The notes under the pieces are model-generated. The model worked only from the letters and a program-made list of their open reading frames with translations. It did no database searches and was not told where the DNA came from. The translations under genes were made by a program, and so were the position numbers. This document shows positions 7,899-15,097 of a stretch of 19,939 bases of DNA, one piece after another; positions within the stretch are counted from its first letter, which is position 1; every line of letters starts with the position of its first letter. Source of the stretch: JBEKZQ01 sp049509675 (GTDB lineage: Bacteria; Planctomycetota; Planctomycetia; Pirellulales; Thermoguttaceae); NCBI GenBank assembly GCA_049509675.1, contig JBEKZQ010000106.1, positions 1-19,939 of the forward strand, read 5' to 3'.

Positions 7899-8385
7899 GA
7901 ATTTCAAACCGAAGATTGCGGCATTCCTCTGCAACTGGTGCAGTTACACGGCCTCGGACCTGGCCGGCACGGCACGCATCAAGTACTCGCCTTACGCGCG
8001 GATCATTCGCGTCATGTGCAGCGGGCGGGTCGATCCGGAGTTCGTCCTCAAGGCCTTCGCCCTGGGGGCCGACGGCGTGCTCGTGGCCGGCTGCCATCCC
8101 GGCGACTGCCACTATATCGAGCAGAACTACAAGACCATCCGCCGCCACGCCATGCTCCAATACTTCCTGGAGCGGATGGGGATTGAAAGGGACCGCCTCC
8201 GCCTGGTCTGGGCCTCGGCGGCCGAGGGGCAGTACCTCGCCGAGGCCATCGACGGCTTCGTGGCCGACGTGCAGAAGCTGGGTCCCCTGAACTACTCGGC
8301 CAACTGGGAGGAGAACGGCCAGCGGCAACGGGCCCTGGACGAGATCCTGGCAGAACACGCGGAAGCGATGGAGGTGCAGCCATGA
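7891..8385 (+). CDS. mvhD: MvhD-type hydrogenase delta (iron-sulfur) subunit
   Basis: This 164-aa protein matches MvhD/FlpD, the small 2Fe-2S subunit that links the [NiFe] hydrogenase to HdrA. Conserved cysteines are visible at C14 and C17 (CNWC), C43, C68 and C73 (GCHPGDC). The start is fixed by GGAAGGA (7874-7880) 10 nt upstream and overlaps the hdrA stop by 8 nt; the stop overlaps the next start by ATGA. In the known complex it receives electrons from MvhG and delivers them to the HdrA flavin domain. Adjacency to hdrA on one side and the hydrogenase genes on the other fits this bridging role. Confidence 0.95.
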   Translation: MSENFKPKIAAFLCNWCSYTASDLAGTARIKYSPYARIIRVMCSGRVDPEFVLKAFALGADGVLVAGCHPGDCHYIEQNYKTIRRHAMLQYFLERMGIERDRLRLVWASAAEGQYLAEAIDGFVADVQKLGPLNYSANWEENGQRQRALDEILAEHAEAMEVQP

Positions 8386-9353
8386 ACGACGACGCGAAAG
8401 GGAAATTGGCCATCTACTGGGCGGCCTCCTGCGGCGGCTGCGAAATCTCCATCCTGGCCATCAACGAAAAGATCCTCGACGTGGCCGCGCTGTTCGACAT
8501 CGTCTTCTGGCCCGTCGCCGTCGACGCCAAGGTCCGCGACGTGGAGAAGATGCCGGACGGCCATATCGACGTCTGCCTCTTCAACGGCAGCATCCGCACC
8601 AGCGAACAGGAATACATGGCCCAACTGCTGCGCAAGAAGTCGAAGGTGCTGGTGGCCTTCGGCTCCTGCGCCCATGAAGGCTGCATCCCGGGGCTGGCCA
8701 ACGCGACCAGCCGCCGCAAGATCTTCGATACCGTGTATCACGACACGCCCACCACCGAGAACCCCGCGCGGGTGGAGCCGCAAAGCAAGACCCAAGTGGC
8801 TGAGGGGACGCTGCACTTGCCCGTCTTCTACGAGACCGTGCGGACGCTGGACCAGACGGTGCCGGTGGACTACTACCTCCCCGGCTGCCCGCCCGAAGCG
8901 GATCGGATCTGGGACGCCCTGACGGCGATCATCGATCGCCGCTTGCCGCCGCCCGGCTCGGTGATCGGCGCCACGACCACGGTCTGCCAGGAGTGCCCGC
9001 GCACCAGGAATGAAAAGAAGATCAAGAAGTTCTACCGCACCTGGCAGGTCGTGCCGGATGACGAGACGTGCCTGCTGGAGCAGGGCCTCTTGTGTTGCGG
9101 GATTGCCACGCGGGCCGGCTGCGGGGCGCGCTGCCCGCAGGTCAACTCGCCCTGCCTCGGCTGCTACGGGCCGAATGAGGGCGTCCACGACTTCGGCGCG
9201 CGGATGATGGCCGCCCTGGCCTCGATGATCGACTCGAACGAACCGGAGGAGATCGAGACAATCATCCGCGACGGCATCCCGGACCCCGTGGGGAGTTTTT
9301 GCCGGTTCAGCCTGCCCGGAAGCCGACTGCGGCGGAGCAACAAGGGAGCATGA
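8382..9353 (+). CDS. mvhG: [NiFe] hydrogenase small subunit, MvhG-like
   Basis: This 323-aa subunit should carry three iron-sulfur clusters that move electrons from the [NiFe] site to MvhD. The proximal cluster ligands are the family's ASCGGCE (C17, C20), GSCAHEGC (C96, C101) and PGCPPE (C169). The C-terminal Cys-rich part (C202, C205, C230, C238, C239, C247, C251, C258, C261) would bind the medial and distal clusters. There is no Tat signal, so the enzyme is cytoplasmic, as expected for group 3 hydrogenases. GGAGG (8370-8374) lies 7 nt before the ATG, which overlaps the mvhD stop by 4 nt. It is followed almost at once by the large-subunit gene. Confidence 0.94.
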   Translation: MNDDAKGKLAIYWAASCGGCEISILAINEKILDVAALFDIVFWPVAVDAKVRDVEKMPDGHIDVCLFNGSIRTSEQEYMAQLLRKKSKVLVAFGSCAHEGCIPGLANATSRRKIFDTVYHDTPTTENPARVEPQSKTQVAEGTLHLPVFYETVRTLDQTVPVDYYLPGCPPEADRIWDALTAIIDRRLPPPGSVIGATTTVCQECPRTRNEKKIKKFYRTWQVVPDDETCLLEQGLLCCGIATRAGCGARCPQVNSPCLGCYGPNEGVHDFGARMMAALASMIDSNEPEEIETIIRDGIPDPVGSFCRFSLPGSRLRRSNKGA

Positions 9354-9355
9354 CC

Positions 9356-10837
9356 ATGAAGCGCATATCGATCGATCCGGTGACGCGGTTGGAAGGGCAC
9401 GGCAAGATCGACATCTTCTTGACCGACGGCGGCGAGGTGGAGAACGTCTACTTGCAGATTCCCGAGCTGCGCGGCTTCGAGCAGTTTTGCGTGGGCCGGC
9501 CGGCCGAGGACATGCCCAACCTGACCGCGCGGATCTGCGGCGTGTGTCCCGAGGCGCACCACATGGCCGCCACGAAGGCCCTGGACGCGCTGTTCCACGT
9601 CGATCCGCCGCCGGCGGCCAAGAAGCTCCGCGAGCTGTTCTACTCCATCTTCTACGCGACGGACCACACGACGCATTTCTACGCCCTGGGCGGGCCGGAT
9701 TTCGTGGTGGGGCCCACCGCCCCGGCCGCCGAGCGGAACATCCTCGGCGTCGTGAAGAAGGTCGGCCTGGAGATCGCCGGCAAAGTGCTCAAGATGCGCC
9801 GCGACGGCCACCACCTTATCGAGATGATCGGCGGCCGCAAAGTGCATCCCAACTGGGGACTGCCCGGCGGAGTCAGCCGCGGCATCAATGAAGAGCAGCG
9901 GCAGGAGATCGAGCGGCTGGGCCGCGAGGCGGTCGAGTTCGCCCGCTTCTCGCTCCAGTTGTTCGACGACGTGGTCCTCAAGAACAGCGACTACGTGAAG
10001 CTCATCACCGGCGACACCTACGTTCACCACACCTACAACATGGGGACGGTCGATGCGAACGACTGCGTGAACTTCTACGACGGCAAGATTCGCGTCGTCG
10101 GCCCGGACGGCAAGGAGCACGCCAAGTACGACGCCCGGGATTACCAGCAGTACGTCGCCGAGCGGGTCGAGCCGTGGACCTATCTGAAGTTCCCTTATCT
10201 GAAAAAGGTGGGCTGGAAGGGATTGGTCGACGGCGTCGATTCGGGCGTCTACAAGGCGACGCCGCTGTCGCGGCTGAACGTCGCCGACGGCATGGCCACC
10301 GCGCAGGCGCAGGCCGAGTACGACCGCTTCTACGACACGTTGGGCGGCAAGCCGGTCCATCCCACCCTGGCCACCCACTGGGCCCGGCTGATCGAGTTGC
10401 TCTACGCCGCCGAGCACTGGGTGGAGTTGTCGCGCGATGCGGAGATCACCAGCAAAGAGTACCGCGTGCTGCCCACCAAGACGCCGACCGAGGGCGTCGG
10501 CTGCGTCGAGGCCCCGCGCGGCACGCTCACGCACCATTATTGGACCGATGAACGGGGCGTGCTGACCAAGGTCAACCTGGTGGTCGGCACCACGAATAAC
10601 AACGCGCCCATTTCCATGTCGGTGAAGAAGGCGGCCCAGGCCCTGATCCACAAAGGCCAGGTGACCGAAGGGCTGCTGAACATGGTGGAAATGGCCTTCC
10701 GGGCGTACGATCCCTGCTTCGGTTGCGCCACCCATAACCTCCCCGGCCAAATGCCGCTGGAGGTCAGGTTGCGCGACCCGCAGGGCCGTGTTCTGCGGCG
10801 GCTTTCACAGTTCCTTCCTGGGGAAGGAACTGCTTAG
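9356..10837 (+). CDS. mvhA: [NiFe] hydrogenase large (catalytic) subunit, MvhA-like, group 3c
   Basis: This 493-aa catalytic subunit binds the Ni-Fe(CN)2CO centre. Both ligand motifs are intact: RICGVC near the N-terminus (C61, C64) and DPCFGCATH near the C-terminus (C454, C457, H460). RLEGHGK (11-17) is the usual N-terminal motif. A tail of 33 residues follows H460 and would be removed by a maturation endopeptidase, which is not encoded in the window. ATG 9356 was chosen because GGGAG (9344-9348) is 7 nt upstream; ATG 9350 would give an ATGA overlap but only 1 nt of spacing. The last codons lie in a 27-bp tandem repeat. The assignment to group 3c rests mainly on the hdrA-mvhD-mvhG context. 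Confidence 0.95.
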   Translation: MKRISIDPVTRLEGHGKIDIFLTDGGEVENVYLQIPELRGFEQFCVGRPAEDMPNLTARICGVCPEAHHMAATKALDALFHVDPPPAAKKLRELFYSIFYATDHTTHFYALGGPDFVVGPTAPAAERNILGVVKKVGLEIAGKVLKMRRDGHHLIEMIGGRKVHPNWGLPGGVSRGINEEQRQEIERLGREAVEFARFSLQLFDDVVLKNSDYVKLITGDTYVHHTYNMGTVDANDCVNFYDGKIRVVGPDGKEHAKYDARDYQQYVAERVEPWTYLKFPYLKKVGWKGLVDGVDSGVYKATPLSRLNVADGMATAQAQAEYDRFYDTLGGKPVHPTLATHWARLIELLYAAEHWVELSRDAEITSKEYRVLPTKTPTEGVGCVEAPRGTLTHHYWTDERGVLTKVNLVVGTTNNNAPISMSVKKAAQALIHKGQVTEGLLNMVEMAFRAYDPCFGCATHNLPGQMPLEVRLRDPQGRVLRRLSQFLPGEGTA

Positions 10838-10880
10838 TTCCTTTCCGAGGAAGGAATAGTCCAGTTCCTTCCCCCGGAGC
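10809..10880 (+). repeat. 27-bp tandem repeat with internal hairpins at the mvhA 3' end
   Basis: AGTTCCTT recurs at exact 27-nt spacing (10809, 10836, 10863), giving two full units and a partial third. Unit 1 forms a perfect 11-bp hairpin (10808-10818 with 10822-10832, loop TGG). Unit 2 forms a similar but imperfect one (10838-10846 with 10849-10856). The repeats span the end of mvhA, including its TAG stop (10835-10837), and the leader of the next gene. They may stabilise mRNA ends or attenuate expression of the downstream gene. Confidence 0.75.
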
Positions 10881-10887
10881 ATACGCC

Positions 10888-11337
10888 ATGATCTCACCCG
10901 AATGTTTGCGACGCTATCACTGCTTCGTGCCCATCAGCGCCGAGACCCTCAAAGCGCTGGCCATGATCGGCGAAGAGGTGCGCGTGCCCGCCGGCACGCG
11001 GCTGATCGGCGAGGGCGAACCGATCAAGGTCTTCCGCATCATTAGCGAGGGAGAGGTAGACATCCAGTACCTGCTGAGCACCGGCGAACTGCGCTCGGTC
11101 GATACCCTCGGCCCGTGCGACATCGTCGACTGGCCGGCGCTGGTCGAGCCCTACAAGGCGACGGCCTATGCCACCACCACCGCCGATACGCGTTTGCTGC
11201 AGTTCGACGCCGCGAAGCTGCGCGGGCTGTGCGAGTACGACCCCTTGTTGGGCTACCGGCTCACGAGCCAGGTGGCGAAGCTCCTGTCCGACCGCCTGGA
11301 GAATGCGCGGACCCAGCTTGTGGTGGTGGAGCCCTGA
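10888..11337 (+). CDS. Cyclic nucleotide-binding-fold (cNMP) domain protein without HTH
   Basis: This 149-aa protein is a single cNMP-type beta-roll domain (V32PAGTRLIGEGEP45, then FRIISEGEVDIQYLL) followed by a C-terminal helix. It has no DNA-binding helix-turn-helix, so it is not a complete Crp/Fnr regulator. The phosphate-binding cassette that normally reads GE...R-x-A appears as DIVDWPALVEPYKATAYA, which lacks the Glu and Arg that hold cAMP. It may therefore act as a protein-protein or redox-state sensor subunit and not as a cAMP receptor. GGAG (10876-10879) is 8 nt before the ATG. It follows mvhA by 50 nt on the same strand and is likely the last gene of the operon. Confidence 0.85.
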   Translation: MISPECLRRYHCFVPISAETLKALAMIGEEVRVPAGTRLIGEGEPIKVFRIISEGEVDIQYLLSTGELRSVDTLGPCDIVDWPALVEPYKATAYATTTADTRLLQFDAAKLRGLCEYDPLLGYRLTSQVAKLLSDRLENARTQLVVVEP

Positions 11338-11379
11338 GGAGGTTGACGGCGCGATGCAGGCAGAAGCGCACCTTCCAGG

Positions 11380-11880
11380 TCAGAGGTCGTAGAGCGTTTC
11401 GTCGACTTGGGGAGGTCGCAATTTCCGCATCAGACTTGCCATCGTGCCGCGATTCCCCAGAAGCGGGTCTTCGCTTTCCAACACGGCGCCCATTTCCTCC
11501 TCGATCTTTTCCTGCGACTCGCCGGCCTCCATTCGGCTGATGGCTTCCTCCATGCCGCCGCCAAGCCGCATCCCCGAGGTTTCGTAGAGTTTGCGCATCG
11601 CCCGTGCCGTCTGGCGGGGATCGTTCTCGTCGCACCCTTCCGTCTCGCGGGCCAACTGTTCCATGATCCCCTCCATCTTGGCCTCATCCATGTCCGGCAG
11701 CCCGGCGTTGTCGGGACCTGGCTCCGCTCGATTTTGGGAAATCGCAACTCGCGAGATCCTTCGTTCCAGGCGCGGACGATTGCAGCGCGGGCAGGAGGGC
11801 CTCTTGGCAGTGTCCATGGTCCGCGACAAGAAGTTGAACACGGTATGACAACGCTCGCAGTAGAACTCGTAAATTGGCAA
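11380..11880 (-). CDS. FmdB-family zinc-ribbon protein
   Basis: This 166-aa protein starts with the FmdB/CxxC_CxxC_SSSS-type zinc ribbon. It has MPIYEF, then C8-x2-C11 and C30-x2-C33 as four metal ligands. The remaining part is acidic and mostly helical, without a recognised domain, so it is longer than the usual 60-110 aa family members. The start is a TTG codon (complement of 11878-11880). It is supported by the conserved MPIYEF start and by AGGGGG (complement of 11889-11894) 8 nt upstream. It converges on the hydrogenase operon with only 42 nt between stops, and no clear terminator is visible there. Its molecular role is unknown. Confidence 0.8.
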   Translation of the reverse strand: MPIYEFYCERCHTVFNFLSRTMDTAKRPSCPRCNRPRLERRISRVAISQNRAEPGPDNAGLPDMDEAKMEGIMEQLARETEGCDENDPRQTARAMRKLYETSGMRLGGGMEEAISRMEAGESQEKIEEEMGAVLESEDPLLGNRGTMASLMRKLRPPQVDETLYDL

Positions 11881-12110
11881 GACGGAATCCCCCTGCGATC
11901 AACTCCTCAGATCGGGGCGTGCCTGGCCGCCGATAGCCCAATTATAGATCACGTGTTCTGAGGCTCAATAGCCAATGGCTACGCCGACAAGCCGAAAGAT
12001 GGACCAGACCCCGACTTTGCAATTCTCCTGACCGCCCGCCCGCGGACGTTATGCAAGAAATGCGAGTCGGTTTCCCCCCTGCGGAAATCGGCGTTTACGT
12101 CTTGAATGCG

Positions 12111-12911
12111 TCAGGCACGATTGTGCGGGCCGAGAACGATACGATGAATGGCATCGCGCTGCTCGGGGCTCCAGGCCCGGGACTTCTTCGAGCCCCCGCC
12201 CATCATGCCGCGACGGCCGCGCAAGACATTGACGCCAACCCAACCCGCCCCAAGAAGACCCCAAACCACGAGGCTGGCCGGTTCGGGGACGGGAGTCACG
12301 TTGACGTTATCGAGGCCGGCTTCGTTGGTGCCGTAGGGGGTATCGTTGTAAAAGGTAATCGTCGTACTCGGGCCGGTGGCTGTAAATGTATATGTGAATT
12401 CCTGCCAATTATCGTGCCCCGGGGTCGCATTTGAATTGGTGAACGGCACTCTTGGGCCACCATTGATGCTGAGGTCGTCGGTCGCCGCGGTTGCGTAGTA
12501 ACCGTTGCCCGCAGCCCGCCCCACATAGAACGACACGAGATAGGCTTGACCGAGGGTTGTTCCGATTGTTTGTTGTACCCCACTGGTTGGGCCGGTATTC
12601 CCTGCCCCGGTCAGATCAAGCGAATTCAGTCCCTCTTGGGCATTGAATTGCAACAAACCATTATTTACACCGTTATATTCAGAGTAATTTGTTTGGATCA
12701 GGGCCACGTTGGCCCCACCGCTGCCCAGCACCAACCATGGGCCAATGTACTGACCGGGAGTGAAAAACTGGGCGGCGCCGCTCGGAAGGACCGGCGTCTC
12801 GAAGCCACCGTCGGCGATTAAAGCAGCTTGAATCACGCCCGGACAAAGCGCCGCTGCACAGGCGAACAAGGCCACGGCCAACAATCCTAGCGTCACAATC
12901 TTTGCGAACAT
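12111..12911 (-). CDS. Exported DUF642-like protein with PEP-CTERM sorting signal
   Basis: This 266-aa protein has a signal peptide (MFAKIVTLGLLAVALFACAA, cleavage probably near residue 30). A beta-rich DUF642-like extracellular domain begins at DGGFETPVLPSG (34-45). The tripartite PEP-CTERM tail is VPEP (208-211), a hydrophobic helix (about 213-230) and RGRR (231-234). Such proteins are cut and anchored by exosortase/archaeosortase-type enzymes and often belong to the cell surface or extracellular matrix. Unusually, 32 residues follow the basic cluster where the family normally ends. ATG 12911 was preferred to an upstream in-frame start at 12995 because it begins the signal peptide and has AGGGAG upstream. 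It is divergent from the alpha-galactosidase gene. Confidence 0.85.
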   Translation of the reverse strand: MFAKIVTLGLLAVALFACAAALCPGVIQAALIADGGFETPVLPSGAAQFFTPGQYIGPWLVLGSGGANVALIQTNYSEYNGVNNGLLQFNAQEGLNSLDLTGAGNTGPTSGVQQTIGTTLGQAYLVSFYVGRAAGNGYYATAATDDLSINGGPRVPFTNSNATPGHDNWQEFTYTFTATGPSTTITFYNDTPYGTNEAGLDNVNVTPVPEPASLVVWGLLGAGWVGVNVLRGRRGMMGGGSKKSRAWSPEQRDAIHRIVLGPHNRA

Positions 12912-13346
12912 CTGTCGTCTCCCTATATAGAGGGGTCTCGTGGTCTGGTAGCCTGACACACCGCACGGTAGCTGCGCGTAGGCTGCTCTATGCATCTATA
13001 GTCCGCCGAACCCCAGTTCCTGACAAACAGAATTGAATATGTTACATTTTAGCTGTTTGAAGTGGTGTTTTGGGTAGTTCGGGCAGATGACCTGTTTTCC
13101 AGTAGGTGGCGATAGCTTCGGTAAGGGTGGTGATGGGATCATGACTGCTGGTCTGTCCATTTCGACATTACCGGTTGGGTGCCACGACCAACCTCCGGTC
13201 GGTGCCCGGCTTGCCCAGCAGTGCTGGAAACACGGTTGGACAGGCCAACCGTGGCACCCGTACACTCAAGTTGGACAGACCACTGCGTTGTTGGATCGTA
13301 CGGTAAATGGTCATCAACCTAATTTGAAACTTGCGGAGAAAGTCTT
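12912..13346. other. Divergent intergenic region, no gene seen
   Basis: This 435-nt gap separates the divergently read PEP-CTERM and alpha-galactosidase genes and should hold both promoters. Part of it (about 13010-13080) is noticeably A/T-richer than its surroundings. Most of the right half is the inverted-repeat element at 13150-13281. CTATATAG (12922-12929) lies just upstream of the PEP-CTERM gene. No confident -35/-10 pair could be assigned for either gene. Confidence 0.55.
13150..13281. repeat. 132-bp imperfect palindromic element (MITE- or REP-like)
   Basis: The outer arms are GGTCTGTCCA (13150-13159) and its reverse complement TGGACAGACC (13272-13281). Inside these are GGGTGCCACG (13177-13186) with CGTGGCACCC (13250-13259), and a local hairpin ACGGTTGG (13232-13239) with CCAACCGT (13245-13252). 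The nested arrangement, the absence of a coding frame and the intergenic position fit a dispersed palindromic repeat. Sequences of this flavour recur in planctomycete intergenic DNA. Confidence 0.75.
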
Positions 13347-14891
13347 ATGAGAATCGCGCCGACCCTTCTTCTGTTCGCAGTGTTCGTCGCCTCTTTGGGC
13401 CTCACAGCCCACGCCGCCCCGCGGGAAGAGGCGGTAATTCTCACGCCCGCGCCGCCGCCGTCGCCGCGGATCAATGGCGCGCGGGTGTTCGGCGTGCGGC
13501 CCGGCTCGCCGTTGCTGTATAGCGTCGCCGCCACCGGCCGGCGGCCACTGGTGTTCGCGGCCCGCGACCTGCCTGCCGGCCTCTCAATCGATCCGCGCAC
13601 CGGCCAGATCAGTGGCAAGCTCCAGCAGCGCGGCCAGTACATCGTTACCTTGCAGGTGACGAACGATTTGGGCACGGCCCAACGGAAGCTCAAAATCGTG
13701 TGCGGTGATACGCTGGCGCTGACGCCCCACATGGGCTGGAACAGTTGGTACATCTGGGAGGCCCGCGTCACCGACAAGATCATGCGCGAAGCAGCCGACG
13801 CCATGGTCTCCACCGGCATGTCCCAGCACGGCTACAGTTACGTGAACATCGACGATTGCTGGGCCGTGAAGCCTGGTTCCAACGATCCCGTGCTGGGCGG
13901 CCCACCCCGCGACGCGGCCGGCCGGGTCAACGCCAACCGCCGCTTCCCCGACATGAAGGCCCTGACCGACTACATCCACGCCAAGGGTTTGAAGGCCGGC
14001 ATTTATACTTCGCCCGGGCCGACCACCTGCGGCGGCCACGTCGGCGCCTATCAGCACGAGGAACTCGACGCCCAACGGTTCGTCGCCTGGGGCTTCGATT
14101 TCTTGAAGTACGATTGGTGTTCCTATGGCCAGATCGCGCCCAAGCCGGACCTGGCCGCCATGCAAGCGCCGTACCGCAAAATGGGCGAAATCCTCAAGCG
14201 GCAGCCCCGCGACCTCGTGCTGAATTTCTGCCAATACGGCATGGGCGACGTGTGGCAGTGGGGCAAACAGGCGGGCGGAAATAGTTGGCGCACCGCCGGC
14301 GACCTGGGCGGCTCGTTCCCCGACATCCCCGTCGCCCTGTTCCGCGATGCCTTCGACCTGTACGCCCGTGCCGACCTGGAAAAATACGGCGGACCGGGTG
14401 GCTGGAACGATCCCGATTACCTGCTGCTGGGCTACCTGAGCAACTGGAAAGGCCAGTCGGCCCGCACGCCGCTTTCGCCCAACGAGCAGTACACGCACGT
14501 GTCGCTGTGGAGCTTGCTGGCGGCGCCGTTGATTTTCAGCGGCGACATGACCCGGCTCGACGACTTCACGCTCAGCCTGCTCTCGAACGACGAGGTGATC
14601 GACGTGGACCAGGATCCGTTGGGCAAGCCCGGTCGGCGCGTGGCCAAGGAGGGCGGCCTGGAGGTTTGGGTCCGCGATCTGGAGGACGGCAGCAAGGCGG
14701 TGGGGCTTTTCAATCGCGGCGAAACCCAGGCCGCAGTCGTGGTGCAGTGGGCTCAGGCGGGGCTGGTGGGCAAGCAGATCGTCCGCGACCTGTGGCGGCA
14801 GAAGGACCTTGGGCAGTTCAAGGGCCAGTTCTCCGCCGCCGTGCCGCGGCATGGGGTGCTGTTGGTGCGAATCCGCCGCCAGGGCCAGTAG
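13347..14891 (+). CDS. Secreted GH27 alpha-galactosidase with N-terminal putative Ig domain
   Basis: This 514-aa enzyme should release alpha-linked galactose from oligo- or polysaccharides outside the cytoplasm. A signal peptide (1-23, ending AHA) precedes a putative-Ig (He_PIG-type) domain of about 80 residues with LPAGLSIDPRTGQISG (75-90). A GH27 (beta/alpha)8 domain then starts at HMGWNSW (128-134). The catalytic residues are visible: nucleophile D256 in KYDWC and acid/base D319 in RTAGD. NIDDCW (167-172) and GGWNDPDYLL (351-360) are further family signatures. A C-terminal beta domain follows. GGAG (13335-13338) lies 8 nt before the ATG. A strong terminator follows the gene. Confidence 0.94.
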   Translation: MRIAPTLLLFAVFVASLGLTAHAAPREEAVILTPAPPPSPRINGARVFGVRPGSPLLYSVAATGRRPLVFAARDLPAGLSIDPRTGQISGKLQQRGQYIVTLQVTNDLGTAQRKLKIVCGDTLALTPHMGWNSWYIWEARVTDKIMREAADAMVSTGMSQHGYSYVNIDDCWAVKPGSNDPVLGGPPRDAAGRVNANRRFPDMKALTDYIHAKGLKAGIYTSPGPTTCGGHVGAYQHEELDAQRFVAWGFDFLKYDWCSYGQIAPKPDLAAMQAPYRKMGEILKRQPRDLVLNFCQYGMGDVWQWGKQAGGNSWRTAGDLGGSFPDIPVALFRDAFDLYARADLEKYGGPGGWNDPDYLLLGYLSNWKGQSARTPLSPNEQYTHVSLWSLLAAPLIFSGDMTRLDDFTLSLLSNDEVIDVDQDPLGKPGRRVAKEGGLEVWVRDLEDGSKAVGLFNRGETQAAVVVQWAQAGLVGKQIVRDLWRQKDLGQFKGQFSAAVPRHGVLLVRIRRQGQ

Positions 14892-14940
14892 CCGTTTCGG
14901 CCCCCCTTGGAAAGCCTTGCAGACTTGCAATAATACTAAG

Positions 14941-14991
14941 TTCCCTAGCGCGGCCGGGAAGGACCCGGCCGGCCGGGAATTTTGTTTTTTT
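14941..14991 (+). terminator. Rho-independent terminator after the alpha-galactosidase
   Basis: A GC-rich hairpin with arms CGGCCGGG (14951-14958) and CCCGGCCG (14964-14971) and a 5-nt loop can be extended by TTCCC (14941-14945) with GGGAA (14975-14979). It is followed by TTTTG and then a seven-T run (14985-14991). It lies 50 nt after the alpha-galactosidase stop. Confidence 0.85.
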
Positions 14992-15010
14992 GCTTCTGTG
15001 CGGTCGATCG

Positions 15011-15047
15011 TGACACCAGCCCTTCCCTCTGGGGGCGGCTGGTGTCA
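15011..15047 (+). promoter_or_regulatory. 11-bp hairpin in the leader of the isomerase relic
   Basis: TGACACCAGCC (15011-15021) pairs perfectly with GGCTGGTGTCA (15037-15047) around a 15-nt loop, and TTT follows. It stands 20 nt after the alpha-galactosidase terminator and 50 nt before the next start codon. It could be a back-up terminator or a leader structure. Confidence 0.5.
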
Positions 15048-15097
15048 TTTCCAGCCCCGCCCAGAATACCTGCTTTCTCGTCCTCCGGAGCACATCC

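Noticed and set aside
9164..10750. Long minus-strand open frame opposite the hydrogenase large-subunit gene
   Set aside because: The plus strand encodes a protein with both intact [NiFe] ligand motifs; the antisense frame shows no family features.
13584..14930. Long minus-strand open frame opposite the alpha-galactosidase
   Set aside because: The plus strand has catalytic and signature motifs of GH27; the antisense frame is a codon-bias shadow.
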